DNA of 13,292 nucleotides from an uncultured Clostridia bacterium (GTDB taxonomy: Bacteria; Bacillota; Clostridia; Christensenellales; Aristaeellaceae): positions 1-13,292 of the forward strand of contig CAKUKM010000049.1 of assembly GCA_934663595.1 (NCBI GenBank). Direction: 5' to 3'. Positions 6,251-13,278 of this stretch are shown one piece after another. The notes beneath the pieces are model-generated. The model had not been told where the DNA came from, searched no databases, and worked only from the letters and a program-made list of their open reading frames with translations. Within the stretch, counting starts at the first letter, position 1; each line of letters starts with the position of its first letter. The position numbers were made by a program, and so were the translations under genes.

Positions 6251-7585
6251 TCAGGCGAGCAGTTCTTTCTTTCGGGCCTTGTAATAGAGCAAGCCGACTA
6301 TATCCGCCAGGGCCCAGCCAATCGGAACCGACCACCAGATGCCGATCACGCCGAATGCGGGAATCGCGGACAGCAGATAGGCCAGCGCGACGCGAGTGCC
6401 CAACGAAATAACCGTCAGTACGACGCTCATTCCCGGCTTTCCCAGCGCGCGATACAAGCCATAGAGCAGGAACAGACAGCCAATGCCGCAATAAAACGCC
6501 CCTTCAATGCGCAGGTAGCGCACGCCTTCCGCAATGACTCCGGTCTCTCCAGCGTCCACAAAAATCGTCATGAGCGGCTGGGCGAAGGCGCAGACGAGCA
6601 GGGATATGACCACGCAGAAAGCCATGGAAATGCACACCGCCCCTTTCAGGCCCGAGCGTATCCGCGCGCTTTCCTTGGCGCCGTAATTCTGCGCGATAAA
6701 TGTCGAGAAGGCGTTGCCGAAATCCTGCACGGGCATATAGGCAAACGCGTCGATTTTCACAGCGGCGGCAAACGCGGCCATTACCACCGAGCCAAAGCTG
6801 TTGACAAGCCCCTGCACCATGAGAATCCCGAGGTTCATGACCGATTGCTGAACACAGGTCAGCGTGGAAAAGGAAATGATCTCGCGAACGCGTTCCCTCC
6901 GCAGGCTGCGGAACCGCCCTATCGAGCGCACCTGCGAAAAGCGCGTAAACGTGTAGGCGGCGATGCCGATCCCCGAAAGATACTGGGCGATTACAGTCGC
7001 TTCCGCGGCCCCGGCCACCCCTCTTTTTAATCCGATCACAAACCAGAGATCGAGAAGAATATTCAATACGGCGGAAACCGCCAAAAAGACCAGCGGTATG
7101 ACGGAATTGCCGATTGCCCTCAGGAAAGAGGCAAAGTAGTTGTACAGGAAAACGGCCGGAATGCCCAGAAAAATCACAAACAGATAATCCCGCATATCGC
7201 TCCAGACCTCATTGGGTACCCGGAGAAAGCTGCGAAGCCCGTCCAGACAGACGAATGCCAGAACGTTCAAAAGCACCGTAACGAGCGCGATAAAGAAGAA
7301 GGATGCGCACAGATTCTCGCGCAGAGCCTTTTCATCCCGCTGCCCGAAGCGCATGGAAAACAGCGCGCCGCTTCCCATACACAGGCCGAGAATAATGGAA
7401 GTCAGAAACGTCATCAGCGTAAAAGACGATCCCACCGCCGCAAGCGCGTCTCGCCCGAGGAACTGCCCGACGATCAGGGTATCGGCAATGTTATAGCACT
7501 GCTGAAGCAAATCCCCCAAGATCATGGGAACGGCAAACAGCAGCATGGACTTGATAACGGCTCCTTTTGTTAAATCCCGATTCAT
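6251..7585 (-). CDS. MATE-family efflux transporter
   Basis: A 444-residue integral membrane protein with the twelve-helix, two-bundle layout of MATE (NorM/DinF-type) Na+- or H+-driven drug exporters. The N-terminus MNRDLTKGAVIKSMLLFAVP and the segment ADTLIVGQFLGRDALAAVGS at about 34-53 are typical. The second half carries PVQDFGNAFSTFIAQNYGA, also characteristic. The start ATG at 7585 has GGAG (complement of 7593-7596) seven bases upstream and a near-consensus promoter at 7629-7657, so it is a single-gene unit. The gene looks intact, in contrast to the broken operon upstream of it. Substrate is not predictable. Confidence 0.93.
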   Translation of the reverse strand: MNRDLTKGAVIKSMLLFAVPMILGDLLQQCYNIADTLIVGQFLGRDALAAVGSSFTLMTFLTSIILGLCMGSGALFSMRFGQRDEKALRENLCASFFFIALVTVLLNVLAFVCLDGLRSFLRVPNEVWSDMRDYLFVIFLGIPAVFLYNYFASFLRAIGNSVIPLVFLAVSAVLNILLDLWFVIGLKRGVAGAAEATVIAQYLSGIGIAAYTFTRFSQVRSIGRFRSLRRERVREIISFSTLTCVQQSVMNLGILMVQGLVNSFGSVVMAAFAAAVKIDAFAYMPVQDFGNAFSTFIAQNYGAKESARIRSGLKGAVCISMAFCVVISLLVCAFAQPLMTIFVDAGETGVIAEGVRYLRIEGAFYCGIGCLFLLYGLYRALGKPGMSVVLTVISLGTRVALAYLLSAIPAFGVIGIWWSVPIGWALADIVGLLYYKARKKELLA

Positions 7586-7628
7586 AATGTATCTCCAACC
7601 CGCCCGTCAAAAAAATCGTATTGAAAAT

Positions 7629-7657
7629 ATTGTAGTGCGTTTCAATCGTTCTGTCAA
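7629..7657 (-). promoter_or_regulatory. promoter of the MATE gene
   Basis: On the minus strand a perfect TTGACA (complement of 7652-7657) and TACAAT (complement of 7629-7634) are 17 bases apart, about 45 bases before the MATE start codon. It lies just downstream of the terminator at 7684-7723, so the MATE gene is insulated from the flavodoxin operon. Confidence 0.75.
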
Positions 7658-7683
7658 CATGGCATTGAATGGCGGCAGCATGC

Positions 7684-7726
7684 AAACAGACGCGGAAGGC
7701 AGAATTGCTCTCCGCGCCTGTTTTTT
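7684..7726 (-). terminator. strong, probably bidirectional terminator ending the flavodoxin operon
   Basis: A 13-bp stem (7684-7696 with 7711-7723, one G-U pair, 14-base loop) begins a few bases after the stop of the last flavodoxin gene. On the minus strand it ends in TTT; on the plus strand it is followed by six T residues. The A/T flanks pair with each other, which is usual for terminators acting in both directions. Confidence 0.7.
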
Positions 7727-7727
7727 C

Positions 7728-8351
7728 TTATTGGATTTGAAGGAATTCCCTGACCAGCGTTTTCGCCGTTTCCCGATCGTTTTGCGCCGTGGTTCCGGGA
7801 ATCGCGAGGCCCTCCAGAACCGTTGCGCCGCTGCAAATGGACTGGATGCTGCACGCTGTGCCGGCCAAACCGCTCCCGGCATGGGTGCAGAACGGGAGGA
7901 TGGTCTTGCCGGTGAAATCGTAGCTTTCCAGGAACGTATAAACCGCCATCGGCATATCGCCGTACCAGATGGGATAGCCCAGATAAATCGTATCGTAGGC
8001 ATCCATGTTTGCAACCGCGGAGGTCAGCTCCGGCCTTGCGCCGGAATCCCGTTCCCGCCTGGCGACTTCCGTGCACTCGTCGTAGCTTTCCGGATAGGCG
8101 TTGACCGTCTGGATGCGGAAGGTATCTGCGCCGGCGGCCTCGGCGATCATTTCAGCGACGACCTCCGTGTTGCCCTTTTCAATTACGCCGACGCCGTAGT
8201 TTTCACCGGCGCGTGAGAAATAGGCGACCAGTGCTTTGGACGCGGGCACTTCCGTCGCGACCGCGGAGGGCTTCGATGTCGCCGCCGTTTGCCCGCAGGC
8301 CGCCAAGGCAAACGCCAGCAGCGCCGATATCAGAATTAATGCTTTTTTCTT
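7728..8351 (-). pseudogene. lipoprotein flavodoxin (Flavodoxin_4-like), start codon lost
   Basis: The frame encodes a lipoprotein signal (KKALILISALLAFALAAC, lipobox LAAC at 16-19 counting the lost start as 1) and a Ser/Thr/Ala linker. A complete Flavodoxin_4-like domain follows: LVAYFSRAGENYG, GNTEVVAEMI, YLGYPIWYGDMPMAVYTFLE and PFCTHAGSGLAGT. It should be an FMN-binding redox protein anchored outside the membrane. There is no ATG, GTG or TTG ahead of the signal: the codon at 8351-8349 is AAG where ATG is expected, after GGAGG (complement of 8356-8360). Changing one base (8350) would restore ATG and at the same time give the upstream dehydrogenase a TGA stop. An internal GTG could make a cytosolic form of about 170 residues, but it has no ribosome site. 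The last gene of the operon. Confidence 0.7.
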
Positions 8352-9182
8352 CCTACCTCCGGTTTCAGCGGGCCGTAATAATAGCTGGCCGTTGCGCCGC
8401 CGTCGATCAGGAAGGTGGAGCCGCTGATGAAAGCGCCCTTGTTGCTCATGAGAAGCTCCGCCACATTGGCGACCTCGTCCGCCGTGCCGGGGCGGCCTGC
8501 AGGGCACTTGGCAAACATATTCTTATAGAAATCGCCGCGCGGGCCGTTGAACTCGTCCAGCGCCAGCGGCGTGACGATGATGCCGGGGGCGATGTCGTTA
8601 AGCCGCGCGCCGCGCTTGCCCCATTCCACCGCCTGCGCCATGACGCGCTTTTCGTTGCAGCGCTTCGCCAGCTGATAGGCATGGAGCGTGTCGCGGATGT
8701 TCTCCGGCTGCAGGAAGTCGATGGACAGCAGCTTCTCCGTGGGCGTGGTGGCCAGCAGCAAATCCTGCTCGGCCGTCAGGGCGGGCATCCGCCAGCCGGA
8801 CTGGCTGGAAATGGTCACGCCTACGCCGCCCTCGGCAATCACCTTGCCCACTTCCTCCAGCAGCACCGCCCGTGCCGTAGAGATCGACCTTCAAAATCGC
8901 TTCAATCGGGGCCTGACTAGGCGACACGCCCGCGGCGTTCACCAGCATTTTAATGGGGCCGTACTTCTGCCCCTCGGCAATCAGCGCTTTGATGGATTCC
9001 CGGCTGGACAAATCCATTTCCATGGGAACCGCGTCAAAGCCTGCCTCGTTCATGGTTCTGGCGATGGCTTGCGCGTTTCCGATTTTCTTATCGCCCACGA
9101 CGATCTTCATTCCCGCGCCCATGCGGCGGGCGATGGCCATGCCGATCTGCCCGGCTCCGGCCAACAGCATTACGTTTTTCAT
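8336..9182 (-). pseudogene. short-chain dehydrogenase/reductase, frameshifted
   Basis: Two frames together make one complete SDR of about 277-281 residues. The first frame (from ATG 9182) has the cofactor loop AGAGQIG at 8-14, GDKK at 30-33 and NAAG at 82-85. The second frame has SSQSG at 125-129, the catalytic pair Y169/K173 (YQLAK), NDIAPGIIVTPL and the C-terminal LIDGGATASYYYG. The switch is at a GGG run (complement of 8869-8871) where two Gs would keep the frame, so one G is extra. The predicted stop TGA at 8350-8348 is also missing, and the frame runs five more codons to TAA at 8336. The start has TAAGGAG, overlapping the stop of the preceding flavodoxin gene. The expected role was NAD(P)H-dependent oxidoreduction of an unknown substrate. 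Confidence 0.85.
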
Positions 9183-9192
9183 GATTTTCTCC

Positions 9193-9691
9193 TTACAACA
9201 GGGCTTTGACGCTCTGCGCCCAAGCCTCGACTTCGCTTTCCGGCGTTTCCAGATGGTCGCCGCCGTTGGAATCGAACTTCACCTGCATCTCGCACGCGAA
9301 TTCCGCGCCGGGACAGGCGTTTTTCATGTCCTCGACGACATGCCCCGGCCAGCCGCCGTTGGTCATGAACGGCACAACGGTCTTGTCGGCCAGGTCGTTC
9401 TGATGCAAAAACGTCCTGACGGCAGGAGCCATGGTGTACCACCATGTCGGCGTGCCGACGGCGATCACATCATAATCGGAAGGCTGCACGCCAACCGGCT
9501 TCAGCTCCGGCTCATAGCCCTGCCGGACTTCCCGCTGCCCCTGCTGCACCACATCGTCGTAGCTGCCGGAATAGGGCGCGGCGGTGTCGATTTTCAGAAG
9601 CTCGCCGCCCGCAATGCGCTGGAGCGTTTTTTGCGATGCGCTCCGTGTTGCCGTTGGACCACGAATAATAGACAATCAACAGCCTTTTCAT
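9193..9691 (-). pseudogene. flavodoxin, frameshifted at an A6 run
   Basis: Corrected, this is a 165-residue cytosolic flavodoxin-like protein. The N-terminus MKRLLIVYYSWSNGNTERIAK carries the FMN phosphate-binding loop. The rest (RIAGGELLKIDTAAPY, VGTPTWWYTMAPAVRTFL, PFMTNGGWPGH) is in another frame. The switch is in a run of six A (complement of 9627-9632); five A would give the family-like NTERIAKTLQRIAGGEL. As it stands, translation from the ATG continues in a wrong frame and loses the core. The ATG at 9691 overlaps the TGA of the upstream flavodoxin (ATGA), with GGGAGGG just before it. The third frame-damaged redox gene in this operon; FMN electron transfer is the family role. Confidence 0.85.
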
Positions 9692-10202
9692 TTTTCGCCC
9701 TCCCGAACCCATTTTTCAAGGGCGGTTTTCGCGCCGTCCACGTCGCTTCCGCGAATGGCGATCCCTCTGGCGACGATCGCGCCCGGCGCGGCGCTCTGAA
9801 CGTCCCGCTCCGTGCGGGAAAGGCCGCTGCCCTCGTGGGTGCAGAAGGGGTGAATGGTTTTTCCGGCGAAATCGTAGCTTTCCAGGAACGTGTAGACCGC
9901 CATCGGCATGGCGCCCCAGTAATTCGGATAGCCCAGATAGATCTCGTCGTAAGCGTCCAGATCGTCGGGCAGATTCCGCACCTCCGGGCGGGCGTCGGCC
10001 TGCAAATCGGCCTTGGCCTCGGCGATGCAGGTATTGTAATCATCGGAATAGGGCTGCGCCTGCTCGATCTTGTAAAGCTCGCCGCCGGTCAAATCGGCCA
10101 GCATTCAGCCGCCTTTTCCGTGTTGCCGATGGAAATGCGGCGGTGCGCGCCGTCAAAGTAGTTCTCTCCCGCGCGGGAGTAAAATGCGATCAAAATTGCC
10201 AT
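9688..10202 (-). pseudogene. flavodoxin, frameshifted by one missing base (first gene of operon)
   Basis: Restoring one base yields a 171-residue flavodoxin. The first 34 residues or so (MAILIAFYSRAGENYF ... GNTEKAAE) are in the start frame, which then stops at 10089. The body (MLADLTGGELYKIEQAQPYS, YLGYPNYWGAMPMAVYTFLE, PFCTHEGSGLSRTE) is in the next frame. The break is at GAATG (complement of 10102-10106), where GAAATG would read through as AAEMLADLTGG. The start ATG at 10202 has GGAAGGAG upstream (about 10211-10218). An out-of-frame ATG at 10104 could start the body on its own, but the product would lack the FMN phosphate loop. The body is closely related to the lipoprotein flavodoxin at the end of the operon (both have PMAVYTFLESYDF), suggesting duplication. 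Confidence 0.85.
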
Positions 10203-10349
10203 ATCAATTCTCCTTCCTATATTAAAAGCCTGTTTCATCGAGGGACGACAGTACGCATCGCCCTCGCCCCAAGGAATTGCCCCTAACAAGAGACCGAACC
10301 CAATGGCGAGCGCCTTCCCAGGAACGTCCTCTCTGTCCTTGACATCTCT

Positions 10350-10378
10350 ATTGTAGCGAAATGCCCCCATACAATCAA
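10350..10378 (-). promoter_or_regulatory. promoter of the flavodoxin/SDR operon
   Basis: On the minus strand TTGATT (complement of 10373-10378) and TACAAT (complement of 10350-10355) are 17 bases apart, giving a leader of about 140 bases before the first flavodoxin. The frame stays open across this leader, but it lacks a ribosome site and overlaps the promoter, so I treat it as untranslated. Confidence 0.6.
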
Positions 10379-10410
10379 TTTTTCTTTTGAGATTTTCGAA
10401 TAAGAAAAAA

Positions 10411-10424
10411 TGATAATGATCATT
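10411..10424. promoter_or_regulatory. possible Fur/PerR-like box upstream of the flavodoxin promoter
   Basis: TGATAATGATCATT contains a perfect 10-bp palindrome (AATGATCATT) and, read on the minus strand, one full ATTATCA half-site of the 7-1-7 Fur motif with a weaker partner. It is about 33 bases upstream of the -35, which is unusual for simple repression. Weak evidence; the iron link comes only from flavodoxin physiology. Confidence 0.25.
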
Positions 10425-10440
10425 CCCCGGCGAAGCGGTG

Positions 10441-10467
10441 CTAGGTTATATGCGGGCAAAGCCCTAG
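10441..10467. repeat. subterminal hairpin, candidate right end of the IS200-type relic
   Basis: CTAGG (10441-10445) and CCTAG (10463-10467) are inverted, and inside them GGGC-AAA-GCCC (10454-10464) forms a tight alternative hairpin. It lies about 45 bases beyond the transposase relic's C-terminus. IS200/IS605 elements end in such imperfect hairpins, so this may be the element's right end. Confidence 0.35.
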
Positions 10468-10509
10468 AATACCAGGCCGCTTACTGCACGTTAAAGACGG
10501 GCTGCTCTG

Positions 10510-10720
10510 TTACCTGCCACCTTTAAAAAGGGACGTTGTCTTTCCCGAACATTGTCAGCTGTTCTCCCAGTTTGTCCTCGTCCAGATGATTGAGGATATA
10601 TTCCGCAATCCTTTGCTTATTTTTTCACTGTATATACGCAATATCCTTTCTTTATACGAAATGTTCGCCGATCATCAGACTGTTCTTTCCTTTCGGGTTC
10701 GTATGTGCTAGACTCTTCAT
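10510..10720 (-). mobile_element. IS200/IS605-family transposase (tnpA) relic
   Basis: On the minus strand, an ATG at 10720 with an AAAGGA ribosome site starts MKSLAHT, the typical IS200 TnpA N-terminus. This runs straight into KGKNSLMIGEHF, a segment that normally lies around residue 85-100. Two in-frame stops follow, then KNKQRIAEYILNHLDEDK and LGEQLTMF, which match the TnpA C-terminus (compare KNTARIQDYIKHQLEEDKMGEQLS in classical IS200, from memory). The final PFKGGR needs one base fewer in a T run. The central part is therefore deleted, including the HUH metal-binding motif and most likely the catalytic tyrosine, so the copy is dead. The open frame on the other strand here (10590-10817) is a shadow. 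Confidence 0.75.
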
Positions 10721-10843
10721 GGCGATTGATTCCTTTCGTTGGATGGGTTGTGGCGGCTTTATTCTAACGGTTTCAATTGCTTTTTTCTATTGTGCTCCGT
10801 TCCCGCTTCTATTGTAAGGCTACATGAATAAGACTTAATTGTA

Positions 10844-10872
10844 TTGACAGAGTAAATGCTTTTGTGTATAAT
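10844..10872 (+). promoter_or_regulatory. perfect-consensus promoter of the LoaP/ATPase operon
   Basis: TTGACA (10844-10849) and TATAAT (10867-10872) with a 17-base spacer match the sigma-A consensus exactly. Transcription would start near 10879, giving a leader of about 280 bases before the antiterminator start chosen here. Confidence 0.85.
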
Positions 10873-10918
10873 ATTGTAAAGACGGTAAAATATTCTTTAG
10901 TGTTGCTTCATTTGAAAG

Positions 10919-10943
10919 TATCGCAAATCATAAGCTTGCGATA
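10919..10943 (+). other. leader hairpin upstream of the NusG-like gene
   Basis: A perfect 8-bp stem, TATCGCAA/TTGCGATA (10919-10926 with 10936-10943, nine-base loop), starts about 40 bases after the predicted transcription start. LoaP proteins are known to bind a hairpin in the leader of their target operon, so this is a candidate recognition element. A second small hairpin, GGCGC-GCA-GCGCC, lies at 11118-11130, just ahead of the ribosome site. Confidence 0.4.
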
Positions 10944-11158
10944 AGGATCGCACCGGCGTTATGCGTTGGGCGAGTTCTCTTGAAGACGATGGAAGAACGC
11001 TGACGCAGTATGAATTTTTGCTGCCAGAGGAACAAATCGTCGTCGGAAATACACGACTGGGTTCAGCGGTACGGAAGACGATGAGACATATGAAGGAGCA
11101 AACTGCCGGAGAAGCCGGGCGCGCAGCGCCGACAGCTGAAAGATCGGAGGGCGAAGCT

Positions 11159-11725
11159 ATGCGTGAAGAGGCAGGAAAGCGTTTTCTATCCTCTTGTGCC
11201 GACGAGAAGTCACAGGATATTTCCTACGGCTGTCTATTCTGTATGACGGGTAAAGAGCAAAGCGTCGCGGACCAGATTCAGGCCGAGTGTCCGAATGTAC
11301 GCGCTACGACAATGCGGCAGTTAAAGCATAGGACGTGCAAGAAAGTCAAAACTCGGGAAAAAGCTATTCTGCTTCCCAGTTACGTCTTCTTCGAGGCTCC
11401 TTCGTCAATGGAACCGTCCGTTGAATTTCCGACACAAAATGTCATTCGCATTTTGTTCTTAGATAAAGGCGTCTGGCAATTGCAGGGAGAGGATGAGCGG
11501 TTCGTTAAATGGCTTTTCCAGTACGATGGGTTACTGGGTTTTTCTCAAGCATATAAAGAGGGCGATCAAATCCGAATCGTATCCGGACCGCTAAAGGATA
11601 TGGAAGGTAAAATCAGGCGCGTGGACAAACGCGGTATGAGTGGCCAGGTCATTCTTTCCTTCTACGGCAAGAATATACCGGTATGGTTGGGATTTGAGAT
11701 GATTATGAATTATAATGCGACTTAA
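11159..11725 (+). CDS. LoaP-like NusG paralogue, transcription antiterminator
   Basis: A 188-residue protein with the two-domain NusG plan. The NGN domain spans about 22-122, beginning SYGCLFCMTGKEQSVADQI with KAILLPSYVFFE in the middle. A KOW motif is at about 133-160 (YKEGDQIRIVSGPLKDMEG KIRRVD). The GC-terminal pattern is that of specialised paralogues such as LoaP in Bacillota, which act on long operons, not housekeeping NusG. I chose ATG 11159 because GGAGG sits at 11146-11150. The frame is open back to 10961 and would add 66 residues, but they lack a ribosome site and a recognisable domain. It is the first gene after a perfect promoter and a hairpin leader and is followed 97 bases later by a large ATPase gene, so it probably promotes read-through of that operon. 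UpxY/RfaH-type naming is an alternative. Confidence 0.82.
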   Translation: MREEAGKRFLSSCADEKSQDISYGCLFCMTGKEQSVADQIQAECPNVRATTMRQLKHRTCKKVKTREKAILLPSYVFFEAPSSMEPSVEFPTQNVIRILFLDKGVWQLQGEDERFVKWLFQYDGLLGFSQAYKEGDQIRIVSGPLKDMEGKIRRVDKRGMSGQVILSFYGKNIPVWLGFEMIMNYNAT

Positions 11726-11822
11726 CTGATAAACCGGAAAAATAAATTGTGTTTGCGCTTGGCATCTAGATGGAAGATTTAGAAGAATGCATAAAGCAAA
11801 AGATATATAAAGGAGAGGAAAA

Positions 11823-13265
11823 GTGGGAACAAAAGAGCTTTGCTATATAATAGATGTGATTCCGGATTTGAGCTTAAATAAATATTCTTCATTGGATGGA
11901 AACAGCGTTGAAGGCGTTTTAGAAAAACACTTAGCTTTCTTGCGCCAGTGGAATCGTAAAGGCGCGCTTTCCGGAACATCTATTCATTTATATTACTATT
12001 ACGACGGTAAAAAGGAAGATGGAACATACGCCGTAGGTTTAAAAGGCAGTAAGCTCAAAATACTCTTTGTCGTTCGCGGAGAAGAGAAAAAATTAAATAA
12101 CGTTCCGCAGCTGGTAGCCGCATCTACGCTGTCGGACTATTTCAAGTTTACGCCGTGCACATTTGAAAACTTCCTGGAAGAATGTAAGATTGCGGACGTA
12201 TCCTTTTCTGTGTGCAGCGCGCTGATCAAAAAGGAGGTGTTTGTTAAGTCGTCGTTGGAAATGACGAGCGAGGACGGCGGATACTATACTGTCCCTCAAT
12301 GGGAAATGAATGATGATAGTCGCCTTTACAATATGAGCAAGTTGATGGAAGCTTTGGATAAACAAACGCTCTACCGCATTGATCGTTATCCCGTGGAGAA
12401 AAGTGCTGCTTTAAGGGAAGCTCTGAGAAAGCCGATATCCATTTTGCGTGAAAGGCAGTATTCTAAAGCGAGCGCAAGCGGTCAACGCGATTTTGAAGCT
12501 GAAAATGTACTCAAGGGTTACGACGATCTTTTGACCGGCGTGGATTTTTCTCCGCATTTTATCGCTAACGTTTTTGTTTTTGCCAATGATCGTGAAAACT
12601 CCGCAGTCGTATTAGACGCGGCAGGTGCGGAGGCTTTAATGAAAGGCAATTATGAAATCGCCACCTTCACAGGTAGGTTTACGCTTCGCGCTTTTCTTAA
12701 CGACGAGCCTGTAGATTACTATGACAGGCAAAAAAGGATCATTATTCAAAAGGGTCAACAGGGTTTAATTGTCTGCAAAGAAGAAGCGCAAAATTATAAA
12801 TTGAGATATTTGCCGACACTTTTTACCCTCGAAGAAGCGGCACCTTTTTTTAGGTTTCCCGCGCTATATGAGGGCGAAGCGATTCAAAAGAGGAAAGAAA
12901 CCGCACCGAAAGAAGTCAGTCCGGAAGACGGGTTATTCTTGGGAACGGACGATAATGGATACGATGTCTATTTCCCACTGAAAAACCTGGTGAAGCACGC
13001 GTTTATAGCCGGCGTACCCGGCTCCGGTAAAACGAACGCAATACATCATTTGACTTCTACGCTGTGGAAAAAACACGGCATACCTTTTTTGATCCTTGAA
13101 CCCGCTAAGCAGGAGTATCGCGCCCTTGTTAATCAAAAAGGCATGGAAGATGTTTATGTTTTTTCGCCGAATGCCAATATGTCGTTTCCGCTTCACATCA
13201 ATCCGTTTGAATTCCCTAGGTTGCGTCTACACGAGCCAAGTGGTATAATGACGCCATCACAGTAA
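11823..13265 (+). CDS. HerA/DUF87-type ATPase, interrupted 3' end
   Basis: The first 465 residues or so are from a large NTPase. Residues 1-365 are an N-terminal region I cannot assign. From about 370 there is a HerA-like entry (FLGTDDNGYDVYFPL) and a Walker A motif, GVPGSGKT, at 397-404. It is followed by GIPFLILEPAKQEYRAL at 419-435 and PLHINPFEFP at 456-465. Related proteins, often near 1,000 residues, continue after NPFEFP with the rest of the ATPase core. Here the next 15 residues (RLRLHEPSG...) are unrelated and end in TAA, so Walker B and the arginine finger are missing. The start is GTG at 11823 with AAGGAGAGG at 11809-11817. The coding is richer in A/T than the 1-10 kb genes. Such ATPases occur in mobile or defence loci, but this family's function is unknown. 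Confidence 0.78.
   Translation: MGTKELCYIIDVIPDLSLNKYSSLDGNSVEGVLEKHLAFLRQWNRKGALSGTSIHLYYYYDGKKEDGTYAVGLKGSKLKILFVVRGEEKKLNNVPQLVAASTLSDYFKFTPCTFENFLEECKIADVSFSVCSALIKKEVFVKSSLEMTSEDGGYYTVPQWEMNDDSRLYNMSKLMEALDKQTLYRIDRYPVEKSAALREALRKPISILRERQYSKASASGQRDFEAENVLKGYDDLLTGVDFSPHFIANVFVFANDRENSAVVLDAAGAEALMKGNYEIATFTGRFTLRAFLNDEPVDYYDRQKRIIIQKGQQGLIVCKEEAQNYKLRYLPTLFTLEEAAPFFRFPALYEGEAIQKRKETAPKEVSPEDGLFLGTDDNGYDVYFPLKNLVKHAFIAGVPGSGKTNAIHHLTSTLWKKHGIPFLILEPAKQEYRALVNQKGMEDVYVFSPNANMSFPLHINPFEFPRLRLHEPSGIMTPSQ
13221..13249 (+). promoter_or_regulatory. promoter inside the inserted DNA
   Basis: TTGCGT (13221-13226) and a perfect TATAAT (13244-13249) are 17 bases apart, with the extended -10 TG at 13241-13242. 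It reads toward the new start codon at 13279. Confidence 0.6.
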
Positions 13266-13278
13266 AGAGGGTGTCGTC

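Noticed and set aside
5373..6491. Minus-strand frame of 372 codons
   Set aside because: Antisense to the EutH-like gene, no domain, composition rich in R, Q and H as expected for a shadow.
8213..8920. Plus-strand frames across the flavodoxin/SDR operon
   Set aside because: They are opposite to clearly recognisable SDR and flavodoxin coding and show no protein-family features.
9620..9640. A_AAA_AAC slippery heptamer as programmed -1 frameshifting in the second flavodoxin
   Set aside because: The heptamer is in register, but a -1 shift leads to the wrong frame; the body needs +1 (or one A fewer). No case for programmed frameshifting.
10590..10817. 75-residue hydrophobic plus-strand frame
   Set aside because: It is antisense to the IS200 transposase relic and has no convincing ribosome site.
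10961..11158. N-terminal extension of the NusG-like protein
   Set aside because: Open in frame, but it lacks a ribosome site and a recognisable domain, while ATG 11159 has GGAGG at good spacing. Kept as a possibility only.
11771..11851. 26-codon frame MEDLEECIKQK... between the NusG-like and ATPase genes
   Set aside because: No ribosome site before it, and it overlaps the ribosome site and start of the ATPase gene; likely chance.
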